A DNA stretch of 64,000 bases. Origin: Bidens hawaiensis. Taxonomy: Eukaryota; Streptophyta; Magnoliopsida; Asterales; Asteraceae. The stretch lies in assembly GCA_021521415.1 (NCBI GenBank), contig JAIQDT010014635.1:1-64000 (forward strand). The letters run 5' to 3'. The notes under the pieces were generated by a model. That model was not told the origin of the DNA and made no database searches. It was given only the letters and a program-made list of their open reading frames with translations. Shown one piece after another: positions 10,763 to 21,053 of this stretch; positions within the stretch are counted from its first letter, which is position 1, and the number at the start of each line of letters is the position of its first letter. The translations under genes were made by a program, and so were the position numbers.

Positions 10763-11740
10763 GGAAAATTGGTTTTTACTGGTCCCAACTATTTCATTTT
10801 TGTCGGCGTTGATCACAACTTTCATTTTGACTGGCAACGGTCCCAGCTTTCACATACGTTTCTTCACCAGTCCGCGACTAACGGAATACTAACTCCGTTA
10901 TGTTTTTGCTGATGTGTCCATTTGAGTTGTCAAAAAAACGTCACGTGGCAGCCACCATGGCAGCCATCTGAGTTGTCAAAGACCGGAGAATCAAAAACAC
11001 CTACCGGACTCCAACCTCCCACCCATCGCCGCTATCAAACTCAAACCCACCAACACGTCAAACCCCCAATTGGGGATTTTCATATCAACATTGCTAGCCA
11101 TCCTCCAAGATCTGAACTCTTCACTACTAACGCGTCAAACCCCCCAATTTATCATATATGAATCGGGTTTCTGAATCGGAACACGGGGGGTGGGTCGCCG
11201 AAAAAACGGGACAAAGCGATTGGATACGAACTGAGATGAATAACGAATATGGGGGAGACGGCTCGAGCAGATTCAAAACTCCGCAAGCATGATAGTGGTG
11301 GTGCACAAAAATGATGGTGGCCGGTCGCCCGGCCGGAGATGGTGAACGCGACGGTGGCCGATCCGGCGTGACGGTGGTCGGAAATGGTGAATGTGACGGT
11401 GGCCGATGCGGCGTTGGGCGGTGGGGGTGGCGGGAGTGGCGGTGGGACGATGGTGTGGGGAGGTGGGTTTAAGTTTGATGGCGGCGATGGGTGGGAGGTC
11501 ATGGAGTCCGGTAGGGGTTCTGATTCCCCGGTCTTTGACAACTCAGATGGATGCCACGTAAAGTTTTTTTTGGCAACTCAGATGGACACATCAGCAAAAA
11601 CATAACAAAGTTAGTACTCCGTTAGTCGCGGACTGGTGGAAAAAACGTATGTGAAAGTTGGGACCGTTGCCAGCCAAATGAAAGTTGGGACCAGTGCCGA
11701 CAAAAATGAAATAGTTAGTACCAATAAAAACCAATTTTCC
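10763..11740. mobile_element. Long-TIR MULE-type element, long copy
   Basis: Perfect 9-bp repeats AAATATTTT (10754-10762, 11741-11749) flank arms of about 280 bp that match the family at 7815-8307 (GGAAAATTGGTTTTTACTGG at the left end). Between the arms (about 11048-11462) is a GC-rich segment absent from the short copy, with GTGGCCGAT-CGGCGT repeats and GGTGGTGG tracts. A 129-codon frame (11152-11541 -) is Pro/Ser/Thr-rich and partly encoded by the arm. I cannot assign the filler to a gene; it may be a captured fragment. Confidence 0.85.
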
Positions 11741-11816
11741 AAATATTTTCAAGATATTCGTTTTTCGGATGATATATTTTTTACGTTTAAACAATGAATT
11801 TTAAATACCGAAAAAT

Positions 11817-12081
11817 CACTACAAAAAAATTGGCCTAAGACAACCTTTATTTTACAAAAAAAAAACTACATTAGGTGAAGTTGCATTAAACTTAATGCAA
11901 CCTTTTTATCAGATAATGCAACTCTTTCTTTCAAATGCAACCTTTTTAAAATGTTTGTATTTGAAAAAACATTTGCATTATCTAACATAAAGGTTGCATT
12001 AGATCTAATGCAACTTCACCTAATACAGCGTTTTTTTTTTCGTAAAATAAAGGTTGCTTTAGGCTAGTTTTTTAAGTAGTG
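11817..12081. mobile_element. CACTA-type MITE
   Basis: Begins CACTACAAAAAAA and ends TTTTTTTAAGTAGTG, the hallmark CACTA termini. A 3-bp target repeat AAT lies at 11814-11816 and 12082-12084. Subterminal sequences GGCCTAAGACAACCTTTATT and AATAAAGGTTGCTTTAGGC are inverted repeats, and TTGCATTA/TAATGCAA motifs recur inside. Far too short for a transposase. Confidence 0.9.
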
Positions 12082-12084
12082 AAT

Positions 12085-13055
12085 ACTCATAATGAAGTTG
12101 GCTTTCAAATATACAAACATTAAATTATCTAGTTTATTAATATAAACAAATTTATTTTAATATTTAAAAATACTTCTAAGAATGATTGGATAACTCAGTG
12201 GTCCGTCAATAATTTAAGTGATTATAAAGAAAGAAGAAAAATGCAAGATCACTAAAAGAAATTAATTAGTTTGCTTTTTTGATGGCTCTAGCTTCATGGT
12301 AGAGATGCCTTTGTTTTAATATATCCCTGCCATACCAAAAAAGAATAAAACAAAAATAAAAATTACTTTTTATATGTTTTATAAATCAAATTTGCTTTTG
12401 AATATGAGAAGTAATAAATCTAACATGAAAAAGAAAATAATCAAATAAATGCTTGTTTGCTATATAAATTCAAGTAAATAAAGTTTGTTCAGCTAGAATA
12501 TTCTTATTAGAAACCAGTGGGCCTCTAAGACATGCTTTTTGATTTATTATTATGATTTTAAATTTAGATAAAAACGTTTTTCTTGTCATAAACTGATATA
12601 GTAACAATATTTTATTATATAAAAATACTTCAATATATTTTATAAATTTGGTCAGACTTTGGGTCCCTTTCTATGTTCGATTATTATACGCTTTTTTGGC
12701 TTTTGACGAAAAGAGTATCTTTTTAACATTGGCCACTTGAGTCTCACAAAATCAAATCTTTATAGTATCCCACTATATTCGTCACCTTTTACCATCTTAT
12801 TATTAACATTTTATTGTCAAATAAATGAAACTTTTAGTTTCTTTTAAAAAAAATTTTGAAAAGCAAAAACCATTCTAATAAAATAAAATCATTTTTATAT
12901 AAATATATATACATGTATAATATATAAACTACTTAAATTTATGTATATTAAGAAAAAGTGTACTAAATACATCCTTAAAAATTAAATATGAAGTTCTACG
13001 GTTAGTATTGTACCAAACCCGGTGAAAGACTTTAAACTTAAATGTAAAAACAAAA
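12085..13055. other. AT-rich intergenic sequence
   Basis: Nothing recognised: no convincing open frame, tRNA or terminal repeats. Confidence 0.5.
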
Positions 13056-13064
13056 TATTAAGAG

Positions 13065-13478
13065 TAAAGTGTTAAAATCATCTTTGATTTTTGGTCAATA
13101 ATGCAATTTTCGTCTAAAAAGCTTGTTTTTTTATTTTATTTTATTTTTATTTTTATTGTTTTGCATCTGAACCAACGAGGTTTCCATTTTTTTCCAATTG
13201 CGTCCAAATCGTTAAGTCCATTAGTTTTTTAACATTATGTGAAGGGTAAATTTGTCTTTTTATATGCAGAGTGGGTGGGCGGAGGGGGGGGGGGTAAGGA
13301 TAAAAAAACGGAATTACAAATAATATAAAAATTGAAAAGACGGTTCTACCCCGGAGTTAACGATTTGGACGTAATTGGCAAAAAGTGGGAACCTCGATGG
13401 TCCAGATGCAAAAAAAAAAAAAATTGACAAAACTCGCGTGATTAACCAAACCTCGAGAACGTTATTGACACTTTATTC
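13065..13478. mobile_element. MULE-like foldback MITE
   Basis: A 9-bp repeat TATTAAGAG (13056-13064, 13479-13487) flanks arms that pair over about 150 bp: TAAAGTGTTAAAATCA at the left, and GCATCTGAACCAACGAGGTT against AACCTCGATGGTCCAGATGC. The exact terminal bases are uncertain by 2-3 bp. The centre holds a run of eleven G (13284-13294). Confidence 0.7.
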
Positions 13479-13487
13479 TATTAAGAG

Positions 13488-14419
13488 ATCCTAACATTTT
13501 TGTATGTGAGGAATTTTAAGGTGGTTTAGTATTCATTTAAAAATCATTAGACCAAAACTTGAACCGACTCAAAACCATTTAAAATAGAAAGCTGAATCTA
13601 ACCACTGAACTACAAAACCGAGGAAATCAATCTTGTTACAACTATGATTGTCGAGTTAAAACCGAAATTGAGCCGAATTTTGGCCCAGTTTTCACAACTT
13701 TGAATTCGGTTAGGTTTGTATTCTGTTTGATAAAAAAATGATTGAAACCGAGGAACTTGAATCGATAGAGACTCTATAAAGTTTGTTAAATATAAATCTT
13801 TTCTTCGTATATAAACTTGAGTGATCTTCAATTCTTCATGCATCACCCAATTATGCACTGTAATCTTATTTCGACCCTCGAGTACCCACAAAACAGAAAA
13901 TCCCTGACATCACCTACCCACGATTACCCTACAACTTTTTACATTTATTTAGTTATACAAGTACAATAAATGCAAAAAATGAATCAACTTATGTGGCGAA
14001 CCTTTGCCATGAAATGAAGCCATGTATCGTACCCACATAGGATGGCGGTGGTGTTACCATGTGGTTTGGAAGTCATACGCACTATCCATATTGATGCTCC
14101 ATCGTCTCATAAACATGAGTTTTTCTTAATTATTTATATACACTACTAAATGTGATTTGATCTTTCTATGTGTGATGATTAATATCCTATGTAAAAGCAA
14201 CGAGACAAACCCTAACCACCTAGACCCACCAACCATATGAGCCTCCCTTGTGGTAAACACCATACAAAATTCATGTGTTGCTCATGATGATTTGAAAACC
14301 AATGTCAACCTTATTGTCTTCGACTATCGATTTAAGTGCATTAATTGAGCAGTCTCTAACGTCCGCTAAGTCATTATCCCTTGGTTCTCTACACTATCCT
14401 TACTCATGCGGACACTCTT
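13488..14419. other. Intergenic sequence without recognised genes
   Basis: A 93-codon frame at 13610-13891 (-) lacks any recognisable domain. No bounded repeat was seen. Confidence 0.45.
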
Positions 14420-15530
14420 TGTAACACTCCAACCCAAGACTGTCGTGTTACTATTACAGATTTCTAATCAAAACACAATCCAAAAATAAAAGCAATTTAA
14501 AGAAACCTAAGTCTTATTAAATTTACTAAAATAAAAGAAAATGAACTAGTCTTTAAAAAAAAATCTTAAACTTCATTATTCTCTCACCATTGATTCCCGG
14601 ATTTCCCAGATTGCATGTCAATAAAGAAAACAAACACAAACAAGAAAATACGGTTGAGCAAAAAATTGTCCCGTAACGAAAAGAACAATAGTACATGTAA
14701 AAATGAACACACGGAAAAGCAAAACATAACTGAACTCATTGTAAAACTAAGTTGACACTAAAACTGATTCGAGTACAAACTCAGGACCAATACCAAGTTA
14801 GAAACGGATGCTTACCATAATCCGACACACAATGGAGACATAATCAATTGCATATATATAAATATATTAAAACATATCAGAACTATAACAGAAGGTCAGA
14901 AGTATATACAGATACTAAACTACGCGACTGTAACATAGAAGTATATACAGATAATAAAATAGGTCATGTAACACAGAAGAACCAGAGTTAGAAACAGAAG
15001 GGGTACACAGCTAGCTAATCCATGTACCAAGGAGAAGGTGTGGGTGGCGTGCACACATTATTCCATCTCAAACAAACGTTAGGAGTCGGAGCTAAGATCA
15101 ATCTATACACATTTAAGTGGCCAATTAAGGTACTACATAAGTATAGTCAGAGACGTCGTGAACTTTGATTACGCACTGTCACGATAAGTGTCATGTCGTT
15201 GACGCCCCCAACGACAAGCCAGAAATGCTCGGGTAACAGAGACTAAAGTCAAAATCGTGTAACTAAACATATTCAAACAGGAACAACAACGAATACAAAA
15301 TATATAACCTATTGCTTGCTACAAAATTAATATAAAGCATATCAGAAGAAATAACTGAACTCAATCTGTAACTGAAAGATAACACAAATCCGCATTACGA
15401 AGTGAAGAAAAACAGAATCCGTACTACAAAGTAACGAAATATAATTAATACTAAGAGTAAACGAAAATGCAAACCGTACCTTAGCTTAGAGCAAAAACCA
15501 CACAAATAAAGTCTAAGTTTTCCGCAAGCC
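14420..15530. mobile_element. Degenerate LTR-like sequence
   Basis: Starts TGTAACACTCC, a common LTR terminus in this kind of genome. The first 1.1 kb has moderate GC with many short direct repeats (GTATATACAGATA twice, 14902-14952). CTCTT precedes it, and CTCTT also follows possible CA ends near 16330-16350, but I cannot decide the other boundary. No coding sequence remains. Confidence 0.35.
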
Positions 15531-15704
15531 GTTTGATTATCTACGGTTTAGTTACATTTATAATTAGATATACAAATTTAAATATCGTTAGGTGATTTGT
15601 TGATTTTCTCATGACATACATTTTTAGAGTTCGAGATAGATTGTTAAAAATTTATCGTCATATTATATGCTTGTCTGATTAGTGATCCAAAACTTTTAGG
15701 GGTC

Positions 15705-15706
<2 letters not shown>

Positions 15707-15739
<33 letters not shown>
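15707..15739. repeat. (AT)n microsatellite
   Basis: About 16 uninterrupted AT units. Confidence 0.9.
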
Positions 15740-15745
<6 letters not shown>

Positions 15746-16021
15746 AGTATTTACATGTATAAGATTATAAATTTCAAAACCTTTTCTTCTTGTTATAAGG
15801 GGTTAAAAATATAATAACTTGTCTCAACGTTTGTATTAGTGGACCCTTATGTTCATTGCTATATAAAATCATTATTTTCCACACTTTAACTTCCTCTTCT
15901 ACCTATATTATTAAAGTAACACAATCCTTTCACATGTTATTCAACTAGACCTTCACTATCAAGTGTATAAGTTTTTATTTTTACAATTTTCATTTTATGA
16001 ATGATAAAATGAAAAATATGT

Positions 16022-16085
16022 TGTTGGTGGGAATCGAATTCATTACCTTGCTTTTAAAATGTTTGTGGCTTACCAACTCAACAAA
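16022..16085 (-). repeat. tRNA-like (SINE head) fragment
   Basis: On the minus strand TGAGTTGGTAAGCC resembles an A-box and GAATTCGATTCCC a B-box about 30 bp later. There is no full cloverleaf, so it is read as a SINE remnant rather than a tRNA gene. Confidence 0.45.
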
Positions 16086-16744
16086 AATGAAATGATGGTA
16101 ACTTTCTCTTTTTCTTAATTGTTAAAGATTCACAACCTTCCATTTTTATTTTCTAATACAAATACAAATTATTCTTACTAATCTATGTATTTTAGAAAAT
16201 TATTTATATCGTATGAATTCATAAGGTATGTTATTATACATATTATTCAGTTTACCTTTTTTGCTGTATTTTTTAACCATCCGAGTATCACACGAGCTAT
16301 ATCCTAGTGTCATCATTAAAGAAAAGCACCACTCTTTATTTAATTAATCACTCTTATTTGTAATAGCGAAATTTCCAATTACAATTCTAGATAAACAAGG
16401 TTTTCGTCACAGGATCAAATCAACTAGCACACGCCATATTAAAACACGCTAAAGTATATACAAACCATAAGCGAAGGATAAGAATTCAGAACTATTACCT
16501 CACTAGCCGAATAAAACCGAACATACAAAAGAGCGAGAGCAATAAGAGGACACCGATGTATGATGTTGGTTGCGCATCGGGGTTTAGATTTCGCAAGTTA
16601 AACAGGCTTCAAATACAATGGAGATGCGGATCGGTGCATTTGCAGTTTGAGTCGAAAAAGGAACTATAAGTGGAGGTATAGCGTTTTTCCGGCGAGTATA
16701 TTTACAATTTAAATCCTTTTAATTTAGAAATAATTGATGTTGTT

Positions 16745-17035
16745 GAGACCGGATTGGACCGGCCGGTCGGACAGGTCCAACTGGGATTCGATCCGCTGAC
16801 CGGTTCGGTTCCATGTAGATCGTTCGGTTCCCAGAAAATCGGCCGGTTTGAACCGATTCACCGGTCCGACTGGGAAACCGGTTTATTATGAAAGAAAATA
16901 TTTGTTTTTTGAAAATTCTATTTTTCAGCCTTAATCGTGGTTTTTAGGAGAAAAGTTATTCGGCCGGTCCAACCGATTCGACCTGTTGAACCGGTGAACC
17001 GGTTGTCCGTCCTGTTCATTGTTTGATCCGGTTAT
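16745..17035. repeat. CCGGTT-rich dispersed repeat
   Basis: Dense alternation of ACCGGTT, CCGGCCGGTC and TTCGGTT on both strands, interrupted by an AT segment (16885-16940), then repeated. This is a widespread plant intergenic repeat style. A 104-codon frame crossing it (16931-17245 -) mixes this repeat with the end of the neighbouring gag and is not a gene. Confidence 0.5.
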
Positions 17036-17094
17036 GAAAACATTGGTTATTATTTTATTGTGATTATATGAGTTTTTCTGTGTTCTAGAGTATG

Positions 17095-18626
17095 TAGTCT
17101 CCGACATTGAAGCTGCAGTTTTATTCGTGTTTTCCCCAACTGGGGTTCTACACGCATTAGCCTGCTCAGCGTTCATTACGCCACGAGGTGCGTGAGCGTC
17201 CCATCTCTGACAAATGCTTCGACGATGTCCTTCAAGTCTACGCATTCCTCGGTGTTGTGGCCTCTTGTCCTGTGGAAGTCACAGAATTTGCTCTGATCAG
17301 CGTTGTGACGCTCTCGGATTATTGGAGCCTTTGGCCATGGGAGCTTCTCAGTGGCGAATATCTCGGTGACGCTTTTGGTGAGTGGCGTCCATCTGGAGTT
17401 CTGGTTCGACTGTATGTTATCCCTTCCGCCTAACCGATGTTGCAAGCCGGATGAGGTGTCAAAGTTTACCCTTGACTGCCAAATGCCTAGCTTCCGCTTT
17501 TTGTTTAGTCGGGCGGTAAGGACGTTGTCTTCTCTTGTTTTCTGGGTGTAGAGGTTTGTGCTCTGGGGGAGATCTCTACCTAGTTGCTTCTCCGTTTCCG
17601 CAAAGCGTTTAGCTGCTGTCATGATGGCATCCCATGTGGACGGCATGCCATCTTTACCCGTTAAGGTGCGGATGAGCTCTGGGTCTTTCGCGCCCTGAAT
17701 GAAAGCAGCGCGAACAAGATCTTCGCTAAGAGTGCCCAGACTTAGCTTCTTTGATTTGAAGCGCGTGATGAAGTCTAGTAAAGACTCATCTTCCTCGCGT
17801 GATGAAGTGTTGGCTGAACTTCTGCTGGAAGTCTGCCCAATCGTAGATGTGGTGGACCGGTAGACGATCGAACCACGCTCTAGCTGCCCCAACAAGCGTC
17901 ATTTGGAACATGTAACACCACGTCAGGTTCCGTCCAATTACTGACGGTTGCCCCCGCTATGAATCTGTTCAAATGATCGTCTGGATCAGATATACCATCG
18001 TAAGTGCCGATGTTGGACATCTGTTTGGCACTTTTCGGGGCGATTGCTTCCGCAATGTCCCTTGCAAATTTGGACGTTCCCGCATTTGCAGCTGTTGGTC
18101 TAAATGTTTTGGAGAAGTCACGTGGGTTTCCACCCGCGTTTTTTGGTTTGAAGGTTTCTCCAAAATGCCTTCTCGGTTGGGAGTCCGTTTCCTTACGCTT
18201 CCCTTTCGCCCTATGACGAGGGTTTGCGTCACTATCAGATTCCTCCGAATCATCATCCAAGTACTCTCCGAATTCATCAGCCTGTTGGAGTGAACGTAAG
18301 CGTTCATCCAACTCAGCTTGGAATTCTTTTTGACGTGCTTCCGCCCATGCTTTAACTTCATCGAGTGTTTGGCGGGGGAGCCTCGTTCGTTGTCTCTCTA
18401 ACTGGGTATCGGTGAATCCCAGTGAAAGATTATTTACTGCACTTGCCCCAGCTCGGGTAACTGGGATAGTGTTCGTAAAATTTACTGCACTTGCCCCGGC
18501 TTGGGTAACCGGGGTAGTGTTCGTAAAAACTGTGTAGTCGCCGGTATTCCCCCCAGTAGCTGGGGTTGTGGTTACCGGGGTTTCTTGGTCACTCGTTGGT
18601 TTTGGGACCGGAGTAACTTTAACCAT
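17095..18626 (-). pseudogene. Ty3/gypsy gag pseudogene, Tat-like
   Basis: The start at 18626 (MVKVTPVP) lies 55 bp after the primer-binding site. The N-terminal part (to about 17925) is a linker with Thr/Pro-rich stretches, a charged helix and a Glu/Asp/Ser-rich segment. A gag core follows, with the family's QMTLVGAARAWFDRLP readable near 17905-17860 in a different frame from both flanking parts. Then come SLLDFITRFKSKKLSLGT and a CCHC-like CDFHRTRGHNTEEC near the end. At least two frameshifts (near 17925 and 17800) and a stop at 17176 break it. Homology stops near 17095, so protease and polymerase are missing. The two long frames (17880-18626 and 17176-17895) are pieces of one gene. Confidence 0.75.
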
Positions 18627-18680
18627 ATTTCCAGAAGTTTTGAGAAAACTGAAAAAGACTTAAGTTCTAGCTTTTATGCA

Positions 18681-18693
18681 TGGATGGCGCCAA
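18681..18693 (-). other. Primer-binding-site-like sequence
   Basis: On the minus strand TTGGCGCCATCCA directly follows the LTR end. TGGCGCC starts are typical of the primer-binding sites of plant Tat/Athila-type elements. It fixes the element's orientation. Confidence 0.55.
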
Positions 18694-18990
18694 TGAAGAA
18701 ACACTAATCGACCCCGGGCAGATTATGGACAATCTGGGGGTTAAATAGATGTTTCCCACGAGGGGTTAGATCCGGCGAAGATGGTTCTTCTGATAACCTG
18801 CAAAACAGACACCGTGAGCTCGTCACTGAGAAGGGGGGGTACCTCCTTGTGACCACCCTCCGGCGTGAGAATCAGACTAGATTGCTCTTGAATATAAGTG
18901 TATATTAAGAGAATGACTAGAGCAGATATCAGGTAATATATCAAGATATGAGATATGAGATGAGATGATACCATTCCAAGGTGTTGGAGT

Positions 18991-18999
18991 ATTTATATC
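18991..18999 (-). promoter_or_regulatory. LTR TATA box
   Basis: GGATATAAATACTCC on the minus strand is a good plant TATA context. It lies downstream of the repeat-rich U3 and upstream of the gag leader. Confidence 0.55.
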
Positions 19000-19034
19000 C
19001 GAAGGTAGGTTTCCAAGCAGGTACAGCCAGCTAA

Positions 19035-19735
19035 ATAGTGTTCCTGTTCTGCCAACTGTGGGCTACGCACATGCCATGCTGGTGGTTGGTGGGTAGGCAG
19101 CGGCTGATAGTGACCAGGCCGGCTGTGTACTATTCCTGTTCCACCAACTGCAGGCTATGCACGTCCTCCGACAGGTTGGTGAGTAGGCAGCGGCTAATAG
19201 TGACATACAGTACAAGAGCGTGCTGCTCGTCATACTGTTGTCAGTGAGCTGTCGTATCTTTGGTCAGATCTTTTGTCCATACCTCGTCAGGTACAGTACA
19301 AAAGATCCTCAAGTATCGTACGGACTGGCTCATTTGTGCGGGAGTGTTCCCGGCTTTGTGCGGGAGTGTTCCCGGCTTGCTCATTCCTTCAGGTGACATT
19401 ACTGAATTATTTAAGAGTTAAGTGCCTTGTGCGTGTAGCCTTGCTGCGCAGGTAGCCTTCCCTGATGGCTTGTATCCGCAGCTGCGGGAACAGGCGGAGT
19501 ACTTCACCATTGTGAGGCTTTTCCTGCGGGAACAACTTGCGTACTGCGCGTAAGGACGTCACGTCTCTGAGCATGGTGGGTCCTGCAGGCCCAGTTGGTT
19601 TCTGCGCAGACGTCCCTCTTCAAGGGGTTGCGAGTTTAGCCTTTGTGCAGACGTCCCTGTTGAAGGTGAGTCTTGCGGGTTCAACTGCGCAGACGTCCCT
19701 CTTTGAGGTGAGTCTTGCGGGTCCAACTGGGCTCT
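19035..19735. repeat. Three sets of short tandem repeats in LTR U3
   Basis: Three successive repeat sets: a 92-bp unit twice (TTCCTGTT at 19041 and 19133), a 20/21-bp unit twice (19335-19378), and a 41-bp unit three times (GCAGACGTCCC at 19604, 19645, 19687). Repeated U3 modules often act as enhancers in retrotransposons; that role here is inference. Confidence 0.7.
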
Positions 19736-19827
19736 GCTGGGACCTACCTCTTCACCATCTCGTATGTTTTGGGTTTCAAGTATACCTATTGAACTCAGGT
19801 TTTTTGCCATCCCTAACTATCATCACA

Positions 19828-20249
19828 AAAATGCTAAGAGAAAAAAAATATATATGCTTAAAAATATGCTTTGTTTGATATAAAAGTAAAACTATATCAA
19901 AAGTTGAATGATAAAAAAACATGCTTGAATTTTAACAATAATCCAATACCTAAATGCACGTCCCGGATGTTTTGGGTTACAAAATTCTAGTCGGGTTCGG
20001 TTATTTTTCCATCGTTAATCACAAGCAACACCCAAGCAACAAGGCTCTTAATTTAATCATCACAATTAAAGACTTAATCATTACTTTGCATACAAATCAA
20101 CAAAACATTTTGCTAAAGAATTGGGGACTAGATATATTGCAAACCAACTTGATATTATAAGCCCTCTAATAAGATTAAACAAATTTGGGTCTGGTCTAGT
20201 TAAGCTTGAAAACAACTTATTGACTTATTGTTTTTTTTCAAAATGTCAA
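19828..20249. other. AT-rich intergenic sequence
   Basis: No gene or bounded repeat recognised. Confidence 0.45.
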
Positions 20250-20570
20250 TAAGTTAGTGTGTTTGGCAATCACGAAAATTCTTTTTATTTTAACTTATTG
20301 AAAATATTATAAAGTTGTTTTCTAAAAGCCGTAAATCCTGATCTTTTAAAGACTTTTGACTTTTTGATTGAAAATTACCAATCTACCCACCCTTTAACCT
20401 AATATATCAAACACCTATTAAAAAACAACTTATTGATTTATTGTCTCTCCCCACCACAAAAGTTAATCCAAACATTTTTTAAAAAAATTCCTTATGAAAA
20501 AGTCACAAGTCAATAAGCATTTTCGACAAAAGCGCTTTTGAAGTTAAATAAGCGATCCCGAACACCCTCT
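20250..20570. mobile_element. hAT-like MITE, probable
   Basis: The left TAGTGTGTTTGGCAATCACG and the right end TAAGCGATCCCGAACACCCTC are imperfect inverted repeats. Inside are repeated TTATTGACTTATTG and AAAAGCGCTTTTG motifs typical of plant MITEs. No clear target duplication was seen, so superfamily and exact ends are uncertain. Confidence 0.4.
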
Positions 20571-21053
20571 TAGGGTGTTACATTTTTTATGTTTGTCTTA
20601 ACTATATATAATATATACACTAACTGCATCAAATTAAACCCATCATGGCCAATTCTCAAATTAGAAGTTTTACAGAATAAAAATCTTGGTTCAAAATCAA
20701 GAAACAAAGTTTTATGCAGCAACTCTAATTACCATTTTACCCTTACTGCTGCAATGAAGACTTATCCAAGAAGCATTTCAACCAAACTATACTTATCAAA
20801 TCCTATCAACCTTGCATCACAAGTTCACAACAAATCATATAAATAACAAAATTAGCAAAAAATATTAAATTAAATACAATTTAAAACCAAATTCAGTAAC
20901 ATATCATACCTATATAGGCAAGGGCAATTATGTCAATTCAACTGCAAGGGGAATCGCAGAGAAGCTCGAGCCATTCGTATCTGATACAAACCCGAAAACG
21001 TGTCAGTTTGAAGCTTAACAAATTATTAAACTAAAATAACAAGCTGGGCCGGG
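20571..21053. other. 3' flank of the hAT-derived gene
   Basis: An 85-codon frame at 20589-20846 (+) has no domain. The 21000-21053 stretch would be 3' UTR of the minus-strand gene. Confidence 0.4.

Larger units (their letters stand above)
15531..16740. other. AT-rich non-coding sequence
   Basis: Holds an AT dinucleotide tract (15707-15739) and a tRNA-like fragment (16028-16085). The 16380-16690 part resembles LTR leader sequence in composition. No gene recognised. Confidence 0.4.
18694..19822 (-). mobile_element. 5' LTR of Tat-like retrotransposon
   Basis: On the minus strand the LTR ends GTGTTTCTTCA immediately before the primer-binding site. It begins near 19822 (TGATAGTTAGGG) or 19827. 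It is GC-richer than the surroundings and its U3 is built of tandem repeats: 92-bp units (19035-19215), a 20-bp GTGCGGGAGTGTTCCCGGCTT duplication (19335-19378) and three CAGACGTCCCTSTT units of about 41 bp (19604-19735). No matching 3' LTR was found, consistent with truncation. Confidence 0.6.

Noticed and set aside
17969..18361. Open frames overlapping the Tat-like gag in other frames
   Set aside because: Shadows of the gag reading frame, without domains.
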